Of a stretch of DNA of 32,599 nucleotides, positions 7,608-14,554 are shown one piece after another. A program made the position numbers and the translations under genes. Below the pieces are notes generated by a model that was not told where the DNA came from, ran no database searches, and worked only from the letters and a program-made list of their open reading frames with translations. Source of the stretch: Candidatus Manganitrophaceae bacterium (GTDB lineage: Bacteria; Nitrospirota; Nitrospiria; SBBL01; JAADHI01); contig JAADHI010000146.1 of the NCBI GenBank assembly GCA_013151935.1, positions 1 through 32,599 on the forward strand, given 5' to 3'. The number at the start of each line of letters is the position of its first letter. The first letter of the stretch is position 1.

Positions 7608-8546
7608 TCAATTAAATAATGAGCTCACCGATAACTCTTCGTTAATCCGTTTAATGGCTTCTCCCAAAAGAGGGGCCACAGACAAAACGGTAATTTTTTT
7701 ACAAACCAACTCTTTCCCTCTTAGAGGAATCGTATTGGTCACGACAATTTCTTCAATGGGAGCTTCATTCAGACGCTCAATGGCTGGTCCTGAAAAAACG
7801 GGATGTGCGCAAGCCGCAAAAATACGCCTTGCCCCCTTGGCTTTGATCGCAGCCGCAGCTTGTGCGATGGTCCCCGCCGTATCAATCATGTCATCTAATA
7901 TGAGAACATCATGATTTGCGACTTCACCAATAATATTCATAATTTTTGTTCGATTCGGGCCTTCTCGGCGTTTGTCGATAATGGCCAAACCCACATTCAT
8001 TTTTTTTGCAAAGGCTCTGGCCCGCTCAACCCCCCCCGCATCAGGAGAAACGATAATCAAATCATCAAATTTCTTTTGTTGGAAATAATTAAGCAAAACG
8101 GGACTGGCGTAAAGGTGATCTACAGGGATATTGAAAAACCCCTGAATTTGCCCTGTATGCAAGTCAATCGTCAGCACACGATGTGCACCCACGGAACCAA
8201 TCAAATCGGCAACAAGCTTCGCCGTAATCGGGACACGAGGCTGATCCTTTCTATCCTGACGCGCGTAGCCATAATACGGGATCACAGCAGTGATTTCACG
8301 CGCAGAAGCCCGCTTGAGTGCATCAATCAGGATGAGCAATTCCATGATGTTGGTATTGACGGGGTCTGAGGCAGATTGTACGATAAAAACATCATTCCCT
8401 CGCACATTTTCTTCGATTTTGACGTAAATCTCGCCATCACTGAAGGTCGACACCGTAGATTTACCGAGAGAAATCCCAAGGGAATCCGCGATTTCCTTCG
8501 CAAGCACAGGGTTTGAATTCCCCGCAAAAAGCTTCATTTTTTTCAT
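7608..8546 (-). CDS. prs: Ribose-phosphate pyrophosphokinase
   Basis: Prs makes PRPP from ribose 5-phosphate and ATP for nucleotide, histidine, tryptophan and NAD synthesis. Visible motifs are FSDGEI (substrate region), the flexible loop around RQDRKDQPR (97-104), DLHTGQIQGFF, VSPDAGGVERA, and the PRPP-binding loop ILDDMIDTAGT (216-226). I place the start at ATG 8546, giving 312 residues, because AAGGAGAG lies eight bases upstream and the family begins MKLFAGN. A longer reading to 8585 adds 13 residues without homology. It precedes rplY, a common pairing. Confidence 0.97.
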   Translation of the reverse strand: MKKMKLFAGNSNPVLAKEIADSLGISLGKSTVSTFSDGEIYVKIEENVRGNDVFIVQSASDPVNTNIMELLILIDALKRASAREITAVIPYYGYARQDRKDQPRVPITAKLVADLIGSVGAHRVLTIDLHTGQIQGFFNIPVDHLYASPVLLNYFQQKKFDDLIIVSPDAGGVERARAFAKKMNVGLAIIDKRREGPNRTKIMNIIGEVANHDVLILDDMIDTAGTIAQAAAAIKAKGARRIFAACAHPVFSGPAIERLNEAPIEEIVVTNTIPLRGKELVCKKITVLSVAPLLGEAIKRINEELSVSSLFN

Positions 8547-8630
8547 AAATACGCTCTCCTTGCTTGAAACGGCGTCAAAAAACAACTTAAGGTCAATCAG
8601 ATACAGACGAAAACACCCTCAGTGGGGCTA

Positions 8631-8659
8631 AATCGTCACCTTATGTGATCATCTGTCAA
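8631..8659 (-). promoter_or_regulatory. Possible internal promoter ahead of prs
   Basis: A perfect TTGACA (8659-8654, minus strand) lies 17 bases from ACGATT (8636-8631), a weak -10. The site is in the 144-base gap between rplI and prs, so prs-rplY-pth-ychF may be transcribed independently of rplI. The -10 matches at only three positions, so this is tentative. Confidence 0.3.
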
Positions 8660-8690
8660 TTTGGGACTTAAGGTGGGAAACATCCTTCTC

Positions 8691-9152
8691 TTACGCTTCT
8701 GTATTTTCCGTACTAGCAACCACTTCAACCTTAACAGAAGCCGAGACATCATGATGGATTTTAACAGGGATTTGAAAGACACCCAGAGCCTTAATGGGCT
8801 TATCTAAGAGTATTTTGCGTTTATCAATTTCCATACCCGCAGCCAGCATGGCATCCGCAATGTCTTTGGAAACAACTGAACCAAAAAGCTTCCCTTCTTC
8901 ACCCACCTGAGCTGGAATGGAAAGAGAAAGAGCCGCAACTTTTTGCGCCACATCTTCGGCGGAAAGCCGTACTTTTTTTATCTTTGCGTCAATAATGCGT
9001 TTTTCGTGGGCCAGCATTTTAACATTTTTATTTGTTGCGAGTGCGGCCAAGGACTGAGGCAGCAGGAAATTCCTTGCGTAACCCGCCTTAACCTCCACAA
9101 GATCTCCCATGCGACCCAAGCGCTCTACATCTGATTTTAAGATGACTTTCAT
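8691..9152 (-). CDS. rplI: 50S ribosomal protein L9
   Basis: The N-terminal domain begins MKVILKSDVERLGRMGDLVEVKAGYARNF, the defining L9 signature with the GYARNFLLP rRNA-binding segment. A long helix (about 40-75) leads to the C-terminal domain, which has FGSV and the IKALGVF...VKIH pattern. The length of 153 is typical. ATG at 9152 has GGGAGA upstream. The usual partners rpsF and rpsR are absent. Instead the JAMM-motif membrane protein lies 54 bases upstream on the same strand. Confidence 0.97.
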   Translation of the reverse strand: MKVILKSDVERLGRMGDLVEVKAGYARNFLLPQSLAALATNKNVKMLAHEKRIIDAKIKKVRLSAEDVAQKVAALSLSIPAQVGEEGKLFGSVVSKDIADAMLAAGMEIDKRKILLDKPIKALGVFQIPVKIHHDVSASVKVEVVASTENTEA

Positions 9153-9206
9153 TAACTGCGTCTCCCTTGACTGCGAACTTACACCTATAATTTGAAAGCC
9201 GTTAGT

Positions 9207-10163
9207 CTATTGGAGGTGGAGTCGATTGTCAATCTTAATGTCCACCATTGCGAGGACTTCCTGGTTGACATCATATAAAGTCCAGCCAGACTCAGAAAAA
9301 GTAAAGACCAATTGTCGGTTGCGCTGGCTTTGCTGAATATCTACGGCAGAAGGAGGTTCATTCAAGCCGTTGTGAAAATGGAAAATCCCTACAAAACGCT
9401 CATCCAAAGGGATTCTGCCCAGACCTGCCTTGAATTGATAGGGAGACAGGATATAGCGTGATTCGGAAAGCGCCTCATACATCTCAAGAAAGTTTTGCAT
9501 CATGGTCCGACGTAAGGGTTCTGAAATACGATCACTTTGAATCAAGGTTCTTGTGCTTTCAATCCAGGGTTCTCTAATTCCCACACCATCCAAAATTTCA
9601 TGACTATAGTCCGCTTCGAGCAGGCCAATTAAGGATTCTGGCGTTTCGATGCTTTTACGGAGACGCGCAAGATAGATTTCATTCAGGGAAGAAATGGGGT
9701 AGATATTGAGATTAGGTTCCCCTGAGGCAGCATAGGAGATAGAAAGCAAGCCGCCAACTTCACTGTCGTGATGATCCCGTGAAGCAAGAAGACGCTGATA
9801 AAGGGCATTTTGCAACTCCGGTCGGGCCAAGGCGGTTTTAATGTCCTCATGTGGCACTTGAAAAAACCCGGATTGATAGGCCCCCCGGATACCCAATTCA
9901 TAAAAATGTCCCAACAAAGTAAAGGGAAAGTCGCGCGTCGCAATTTCATAGGCAATGGGGATCCCCTGTAAAAAAGCACGATTGCCTTTTTCGAGACGTT
10001 GCAGCGGAGAATCGGTGGGATAAATGACTTGAGTCGCCAATTGAAGGTAACAAATCATCAACGGAATGAGCCAATAATTATTTAAAAACCGACGAAAACG
10101 ATTGAAACCCGAAGCACTGCGTCGATCATCTTCTGAAAAAAAAGAGAGAACGTCCTCATTCAT
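9207..10163 (-). CDS. Membrane-anchored protein with JAMM/MPN-like metalloprotease motif, function unknown
   Basis: The protein has 318 residues and I recognise no named family. A polar, basic N-terminus (1-29) precedes one predicted membrane segment (about 30-48, WLIPLMICYLQL). A long soluble region follows. Near the C-terminus His262, His264, Ser272 and Asp275 fit the JAMM zinc signature H-x-H-x7-S-x2-D exactly (FHFHNG...PPSAVD). The strand after it (QLVFTFSESGWTLYDV) also suits that fold. The conserved upstream Glu cannot be assigned; Glu227 and Glu230 are candidates. JAMM proteins cleave isopeptide or peptide bonds. Whether this one is active is inference. ATG at 10163 has AAGGAG upstream. 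It lies directly upstream of rplI, where other lineages often have a different membrane protein (DUF2232/YybS-like). Confidence 0.7.
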   Translation of the reverse strand: MNEDVLSFFSEDDRRSASGFNRFRRFLNNYWLIPLMICYLQLATQVIYPTDSPLQRLEKGNRAFLQGIPIAYEIATRDFPFTLLGHFYELGIRGAYQSGFFQVPHEDIKTALARPELQNALYQRLLASRDHHDSEVGGLLSISYAASGEPNLNIYPISSLNEIYLARLRKSIETPESLIGLLEADYSHEILDGVGIREPWIESTRTLIQSDRISEPLRRTMMQNFLEMYEALSESRYILSPYQFKAGLGRIPLDERFVGIFHFHNGLNEPPSAVDIQQSQRNRQLVFTFSESGWTLYDVNQEVLAMVDIKIDNRLHLQ

Positions 10164-10244
10164 AAATTATTTCTCCTTACAAGCCATCTAAGACAGCCAA
10201 TCACTCAAGTCATCACTTTAATTGATCTCTTCAAGCAGGGTCAA

Positions 10245-10263
10245 TCCCCTCTTTCGAGGGGGA
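10245..10263. other. Hairpin in the divergent intergenic region
   Basis: CCCCTC (10246-10251) and GAGGGG (10256-10261) form a six-pair stem with a four-base loop. It lies between the divergent starts at 10163 and 10328. No T-run follows on either strand, so it is not an intrinsic terminator. It could be a protein-binding site or part of a leader. Confidence 0.4.
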
Positions 10264-10327
10264 TCAAGAAATACTCCATCACTGATTTAGCTTTAAACCT
10301 TTGCTTTATATAAAGAAATTAGAGAGA

Positions 10328-10954
10328 ATGCCTAACATGACTGGAAGAAATGTGCTTACAAAATGGGCGCTTCTGGGCACATTTTTCGCCCTACTGTTGC
10401 TGTTCACAGCGGAAATATCACAGGCTTTAGCGGACGAAACCCCCTCAATCCAGATCGAAAAGTTACGGTTTTTTGACTGGAAATCCGATGCGTCCTCTCA
10501 AAAAATCGCAAAAAAAGCCTGTCATCTCCAATTGACAGGCTTCAGCCGAGACCGTGTTTTTATCTCAATGCAGCTTTCAATGCTAAAGGCCTCCGCAGCC
10601 GCAGGCGCTCGCAATGCCCTCACCATCCTAAAAATATCGGCGACCCAAGTCTTTCAAGAAGACTTTTCGGATGCCATTTCTATCAGACTGTCGGAGGCTT
10701 GGCTTGAAACCAGTACAGTCACAACCCTGGGTCTTCTAGAAAAAGTCATTGATGAAGAAATGCACTTTATCGGAGGCATACCCGGAAATGGGCTATTCAT
10801 TACGCTACTACGTGGCATGAGAAAAGATGCTCTGATCTTAGGCTATCACCCAGAAACAGAACCTTTTGCCAGAATATTTGATCTTGGAACACCGCCGCCC
10901 CACCTTATTGAAGACCTCAAAATTTGCCTGGCCAAAGGTGCCGCGTTTTTTTAA
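10328..10954 (+). CDS. Exported protein of unknown function
   Basis: The protein has 208 residues from the ATG at 10328. AGAGAG just upstream is a weak ribosome site, and ATG at 10337 would also serve. The leader has basic residues, a long hydrophobic core (WALLGTFFALLLLFTAEI) and ALA-DE, a convincing signal peptide. The mature part has no motif I recognise and no repeats. A few aromatic and charged patterns (LRFFDW, GGIPGNGLFITLL) do not point to a family. It stands alone on the plus strand between the rplI block and the bactofilin gene. An intrinsic terminator for the opposite strand is embedded in its coding region at 10510-10541. Confidence 0.65.
   Translation: MPNMTGRNVLTKWALLGTFFALLLLFTAEISQALADETPSIQIEKLRFFDWKSDASSQKIAKKACHLQLTGFSRDRVFISMQLSMLKASAAAGARNALTILKISATQVFQEDFSDAISIRLSEAWLETSTVTTLGLLEKVIDEEMHFIGGIPGNGLFITLLRGMRKDALILGYHPETEPFARIFDLGTPPPHLIEDLKICLAKGAAFF
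10510..10541 (-). terminator. Intrinsic terminator on the antisense strand, inside a coding gene
   Basis: Read on the minus strand, AGCCTGTCA (10541-10533) pairs perfectly with TGACAGGCT (10524-10516), nine base pairs with an eight-base loop, followed by seven T (10516-10510). This has all the features of a Rho-independent terminator for transcripts moving leftward. It would stop RNA antisense to the exported-protein gene before it reaches the rplI block. Confidence 0.65.
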
Positions 10955-11058
10955 CTTCGGAAAAAGCATGGTAATCACACTTCTTTTATTGTAATAAAGT
11001 AATATTTCAAGATCTCCAGTAAACGACTGACGAATCTGCCAAACAAGGGTCCAATTTC

Positions 11059-11087
11059 TTGACAGCTTTTTCCCTTCGCGGTAGATT
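11059..11087 (+). promoter_or_regulatory. Predicted promoter of the first bactofilin gene
   Basis: A perfect TTGACA (11059-11064) lies 17 bases from TAGATT (11082-11087, 4 of 6). Transcription would start near 11094, leaving a short leader with AAGGAGGAG ahead of the ATG at 11125. Confidence 0.6.
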
Positions 11088-11124
11088 TATCCTACGGTGC
11101 TATATTTAATAAGGAGGAGACAGA

Positions 11125-11565
11125 ATGGCATTTGGACGTGAAGAAAGTCCCGCAAGGGAATCTGATGAACTGATCATTTTTATGGGAAAAAGTGTTGAGA
11201 TTAAAGGTGATATTCACTTTCAGGGCTCTGGACGACTGGACGGAAAGGTCACGGGAAAAATCAATGTGGACGGCACCCTCATTTTAGGTGAAGGGGCCAT
11301 GATTTCATCCGAGATAGAAGGGGATACCGTCATTGTTGGCGGCACGGTCAAGGGAAAAATCCTGGGACGTCAAAGTGTCCAGTTGCTGAAGACCTCCGTG
11401 GTAAATTGCGATATTACAACCCCCTCGCTGGTCATTGAGGAAGGGGCACAATTTAACGGCGGCGCAAAAATGGGCTCAAGCGCTGCTGTAGAAAAAATAC
11501 CGACCCCCTTCCCGCTCACAAATGAAGAAAATAAACGAAAATCAGTCGTGCAGGCCGTCAAATAA
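11125..11565 (+). CDS. Bactofilin (polymer-forming cytoskeletal protein)
   Basis: Bactofilins self-assemble without nucleotide into filaments and act in cell shape, stalk or pole organisation, and chromosome positioning. The 146-residue protein has the usual short charged N-terminal tail and a central beta-helix domain (about 18-115) built of repeating G-x-I/V-x-G-x-V turns, such as 'VEIKGDIHF' and 'GRLDGKVTG'. A proline- and charge-rich C-terminal tail follows. ATG at 11125 has GGAGGAG at 11113-11119. The gene has its own promoter and ends at a strong terminator shared with the tail of mnmA. A second, shorter bactofilin lies at 12792-13154. Confidence 0.93.
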   Translation: MAFGREESPARESDELIIFMGKSVEIKGDIHFQGSGRLDGKVTGKINVDGTLILGEGAMISSEIEGDTVIVGGTVKGKILGRQSVQLLKTSVVNCDITTPSLVIEEGAQFNGGAKMGSSAAVEKIPTPFPLTNEENKRKSVVQAVK

Positions 11566-11598
11566 TAAGGGCTTCAATCCCTTTGTTCTCATATATCT

Positions 11599-12780
11599 TT
11601 AAACCTGATCCAGTTTCAACTGGATCAGGTTTTTTTGGTCGTCCCCTTCAATTTCCTTATGTTTTGAAATCGTTCCTCCACCGATGACCTCATCCCCCTG
11701 GTAAAAGACAACGGACTGTCCCGGTGTCACCCCCCGCTCTGGCCGATGAAAACGCACATCAACATCAGAGAGCTCAGGATCTCCAGTTTCAAGGGGAATA
11801 ATGTCAGCAGCCACAGGTTCAGCACGGTGGCGGATGCGGGCTTGCACAGCGCACGCCGTTTTTAGAGGCCCCAATGCCCCCCAGACAAGATCTTTTGTGA
11901 TAAAGCTGTCGCAGAGGAGCTCGTCTTCAGTGCCAAGCACAACCTGATTTAAAGCGGGGACAAGCTTTGTGACATAGCGACGCTCCCCCATCGCAATGCC
12001 AAGCCCACGTCGTTGTCCTACCGTATAAAAAGAAAAACCCTCATGTTGTCCAAGCACCTCCCCCGAAGGACTCACGACCTCACCTGGACGCTTGGCTTCT
12101 GGGCGATTTTCACTTAAAAAAGCACGATAATCTTTCTGTGTCACAAAACAAACTTCCTGGCTTTCCAGAATTTCCTCATAAGGTAGACCCATCTCAGCCG
12201 CTTTTTTATACACATCCTCTTTGCACATCTCACCTAAGGGAAACAGGGTTGCGGCCAACTGCGCCTGGCTTAAACGGTACAGAAAATAACTCTGATCCTT
12301 ATTCAGATCGATGCCTTTGAGCAAAGCATAGCGTTTGGACTCTACATCGTACCTGATTCGGCTGTAATGCCCCGTGGCAAGATAATCGGCACCCAATTCA
12401 CGCGCCGACAAAAGCAGCTGCGTAAACTTAACCCGCGCGTTACAACGCACACAGGGATTTGGTGTTTCACCGATCAAATAAGTATCACAAAAATCATCAA
12501 TGACTTCAGCCTGAAAGACTTTTTGAATATCGACTTTATGATGCGGAATATCGAGTTCTTTCGCCACGTGGCGCGCTAAACCCACCTTGCAGCAAGAGCG
12601 GTCTTGCCAGGCTTTTTCGTCTTCATTTTCATCCTGCCAAAGCGTCAAAGTCACACCGATGACGTCATAACCCGCTTCTTTCAGTAAAGCCGCCGTCACT
12701 GCCGAATCAACACCGCCACTCATGCCAACAACCACCCGCTGGCCTGAGCCCGAACGGATTCTTTTTATGCCATCCAACAT
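11599..12780 (-). CDS. mnmA: tRNA-specific 2-thiouridylase
   Basis: MnmA uses ATP and relayed persulfide sulfur to make 2-thiouridine at tRNA position 34. The PP-loop SGGVDS is at residues 21-26. The nucleophilic Cys110 is in NPCVRCN and the persulfide-relay Cys210 is in EVCFV. TGHY and the C-terminal beta-barrel region (GQRRGLGI onward) are intact. At 393 residues it is slightly longer than the 360-370 typical of many homologues, from an extended tail. The last ten codons form one half of a 15-base-pair inverted repeat that doubles as a terminator. ATG at 12780 has AAGGG nine bases upstream. It follows the second bactofilin by 11 bases. Confidence 0.97.
   Translation of the reverse strand: MLDGIKRIRSGSGQRVVVGMSGGVDSAVTAALLKEAGYDVIGVTLTLWQDENEDEKAWQDRSCCKVGLARHVAKELDIPHHKVDIQKVFQAEVIDDFCDTYLIGETPNPCVRCNARVKFTQLLLSARELGADYLATGHYSRIRYDVESKRYALLKGIDLNKDQSYFLYRLSQAQLAATLFPLGEMCKEDVYKKAAEMGLPYEEILESQEVCFVTQKDYRAFLSENRPEAKRPGEVVSPSGEVLGQHEGFSFYTVGQRRGLGIAMGERRYVTKLVPALNQVVLGTEDELLCDSFITKDLVWGALGPLKTACAVQARIRHRAEPVAADIIPLETGDPELSDVDVRFHRPERGVTPGQSVVFYQGDEVIGGGTISKHKEIEGDDQKNLIQLKLDQV
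11601..11636 (+). terminator. Intrinsic terminator of the first bactofilin gene, overlapping the mnmA 3' end
   Basis: AAACCTGATCCAGTT (11601-11615) and AACTGGATCAGGTTT (11618-11632) are perfect inverted repeats, followed by T to 11636. On the plus strand this is a strong Rho-independent terminator. The same DNA encodes the last residues of MnmA plus part of its stop. On the minus strand the hairpin also forms, but its downstream T-run is weak (TTTAAAG). Confidence 0.85.
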
Positions 12781-12791
12781 ATCAGAGACCC

Positions 12792-13154
12792 TTAACTTGG
12801 ATCCGCTATATTTGGAGACGGGGTCTTCATTTCACAGTGCCCGTTGAAACTCACACCCTCGTCGATAATTAAACGCGGCGTATTGAGCGAACCACTGATT
12901 GTCGATTTTGAAAGGAGGTGTATTTTCTTTGAGGCCTGAAGGTCCCCGTTGATTTTGCCACCACAGATAATACTACCCACTGAAATCTTTGCATCGATAC
13001 TCGCTGACTCTCCGATCACCAAGTCACCCAGAGAAATAATCTCCCCCTCCATCTTGCCATCAATGCGAATTGCACCTTCATAAGTAATAACGCCTTTAAA
13101 AGTTGTTCCCTTACCTAAAAAAGCCACCATATCATCACTACTGTTACGCGCCAT
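12792..13154 (-). CDS. Bactofilin, second and shorter paralogue
   Basis: The 120-residue protein has the bactofilin beta-helix (about 10-105) with repeated glycine turns such as GVITYEGAIRIDG and GEIISLGDLVIGE. Its N- and C-terminal tails are short. Similarity to the bactofilin at 11125 is clear in pattern (LGKGTTFKGVI against MGKSVEIKGDI; SLNTPRLIIDEGVSFNG against DITTPSLVIEEGAQFNG). They are paralogues and not a recent duplication. ATG at 13154 has AGGAGG upstream. It follows parB on the same strand. Bactofilin-ParB links are known from Myxococcus, where bactofilin filaments position ParABS components, so a role in origin placement is plausible. Confidence 0.93.
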   Translation of the reverse strand: MARNSSDDMVAFLGKGTTFKGVITYEGAIRIDGKMEGEIISLGDLVIGESASIDAKISVGSIICGGKINGDLQASKKIHLLSKSTISGSLNTPRLIIDEGVSFNGHCEMKTPSPNIADPS

Positions 13155-13203
13155 GTTTCCTCCTAAAGATAGTGCTTCAGTTCTTTAAAATTGTTACCCT
13201 AAA

Positions 13204-13237
13204 CTTGAGGTCTCAATTAACGTGGAAGGCACCTAAG
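13204..13237. repeat. Hairpin repeat element, copy 1
   Basis: The 18-base core TCTCAATTAACGTGGAAG (13211-13228) recurs exactly at 32037-32054. It is flanked by CTTGAGGT (13204-13211) and ACCTAAG (13231-13237), which pair over seven positions with one bulged G. The copy at 32024 has a different but equally complementary stem. This copy lies between parB and the second bactofilin. It may be a REP/MITE-like element or the end of an insertion sequence. Confidence 0.65.
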
Positions 13238-13267
13238 ACCTTCTTTTTCGCCTTGACTGCCTTTAGG

Positions 13268-14131
13268 CTACGTCAATTTTTCCAAAATACGATCCAAGTC
13301 GCTCAGGGAATAATAAGTGATCCGAATCTCACCTGTATTTCCCTGCTGAGATAATTTCACTTTCGTGCCTAAACTGCGTCGCAGGCGATCTTCTAAGGCA
13401 CTTAAATCGGCACGCTCGCCCTGGCTTAAAGGTTTCACCACTCTTTTAAGCACGGGTTGTTTTTTGATTTGATGCACCGCAGCTTCTGCCTGACGCACCG
13501 AAAGACCGCGTGCTTCGATTTCCTCTGCAAGCTTCAATTGTTCAGACTTAGATTCAAGCGACAAGAGCGCCTTCGCATGCCCCATTGAAAGACGGCCCTC
13601 AGAAATTTCTTCCCAAAGTTCCTTTGGAAGATGAAGAAGACGCAGAAAGTTTGAAACAGAAGAACGATTGATTCCCATACGACTGGCGATGGCCTCTTGT
13701 GTCAGCGAAAACTCAGAAATGAGGTTTTCATAGGCCTTTGCCTTTTCAATCGGGTTAAGATCTTCACGCTGCAAATTTTCAAGCAGCGCCCATTCCATGA
13801 GCTCCTGATCCGCAACCTCTTTTAGGATCGCAGGAATTTTTGAGAGTCCAGCCCGTCTCGCGGCACGCCAACGCCGCTCTCCCGAAATGAGCTCATATCC
13901 ACCTGCTTCATCTTTACGAACCGTAATAGGTTGAATGAGGCCATGCTGTTTTAAAGACGCCGCTAAAGATTCGAGTGCCGCTTCATCAAAGATCTGCCTT
14001 GGCTGATAACGGTTTGCCTTGACCCGATCGACATCAAGATTCAAGAGACCGGGCAAATCTGCCTCCATCGTCGGAACCAAGGCCCCTAAGCCTTTCCCCT
14101 CAAACCCTTTCCCCAATGCCTTACGTGCCAT
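13268..14131 (-). CDS. parB: Chromosome-partitioning protein ParB (Spo0J/Noc family)
   Basis: ParB binds parS, loads as a CTP-dependent clamp and spreads along DNA to guide origin segregation. The 287-residue protein has an N-terminal KGLGALVP segment and the CTPase region with GLIQPI (64-69) and GERRWRAARR (84-93). It also has LLENLQREDLNPIEKAKAY and a helix-turn-helix near 142-163 (SLTQEAIASRMGINRSSVSNF). A C-terminal dimerisation region follows. ATG at 14131 has GAGGGG upstream. Its usual partner parA is not upstream; the next gene on that strand is a small lipoprotein. It appears to head an operon with a bactofilin and mnmA. Confidence 0.95.
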   Translation of the reverse strand: MARKALGKGFEGKGLGALVPTMEADLPGLLNLDVDRVKANRYQPRQIFDEAALESLAASLKQHGLIQPITVRKDEAGGYELISGERRWRAARRAGLSKIPAILKEVADQELMEWALLENLQREDLNPIEKAKAYENLISEFSLTQEAIASRMGINRSSVSNFLRLLHLPKELWEEISEGRLSMGHAKALLSLESKSEQLKLAEEIEARGLSVRQAEAAVHQIKKQPVLKRVVKPLSQGERADLSALEDRLRRSLGTKVKLSQQGNTGEIRITYYSLSDLDRILEKLT

Positions 14132-14175
14132 CTTAATCCCCTCTCAGATGAGATAAAACCCTACTCCAAAAGCAG

Positions 14176-14202
14176 GGTATAGCGCCATTTTACGATTGTC
14201 AA
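14176..14202 (-). promoter_or_regulatory. Possible promoter of the parB operon
   Basis: On the minus strand a perfect TTGACA (14202-14197) is followed by TATACC (14181-14176) after 15 bases, or by TACCCT after 17. Both -10 choices are imperfect. The position, about 45 bases ahead of the parB start, is sensible. Confidence 0.45.
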
Positions 14203-14258
14203 CATGTTATGTACAGGCCAGTGTCCTGATAGACTCCGACCCATTCACCAGGGTGGCA

Positions 14259-14504
14259 TCAAGGCAATTCTGCCTTCAAGGCCTCAAGACGTTTTTTTGC
14301 TTTACCCGCAAAGTCCGACTCAGGATACTTTTTCAAAATTTCTTCGTAGAGTTTTGTGGCGTGTTCTATATTAAATTGTTCTTCCTCAAATTGTGCTGTT
14401 TCATACAATTGAGCGCTTTTACCTTCAGGATTTGAACAGGCCGTAAGAGAAAATAACAACAGCAACCCCAGAAATATAAGGTGTATTTTTTTGAGCTGGG
14501 ACAT
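14259..14504 (-). CDS. Small lipoprotein with a helical-repeat-like tail
   Basis: The protein has 81 residues. The leader is basic then hydrophobic and ends in the lipobox LTAC with Cys23, so it should be lipidated and membrane-anchored. The mature part is helical, with a TPR-like pattern (AQFEEEQFNIEHATKLYEEILKKYPESDFAGKAKKRLEAL). It resembles half of a BamD/YbgF-type repeat unit, but with only about one and a half repeats. ATG at 14504 has GAGGAG upstream. It lies 50 bases after the esterase gene on the same strand, so the two may be cotranscribed. Function unknown. Confidence 0.75.
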   Translation of the reverse strand: MSQLKKIHLIFLGLLLLFSLTACSNPEGKSAQLYETAQFEEEQFNIEHATKLYEEILKKYPESDFAGKAKKRLEALKAELP

Positions 14505-14554
14505 TTTTACTTCTCCTCATAAACAGGACAAAACCAAAAGGCGCCTCTTGCTTT

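Noticed and set aside
7911-8369. Open frame of 152 codons opposite prs
   Set aside because: It is a shadow of a highly conserved gene, with no ribosome site or recognisable domain.
14261-14278. Hairpin at the 3' end of the small lipoprotein gene
   Set aside because: The stem (AAGGCA/TGCCTT) is not followed by a T-run on the minus strand, so it is not called as a terminator.
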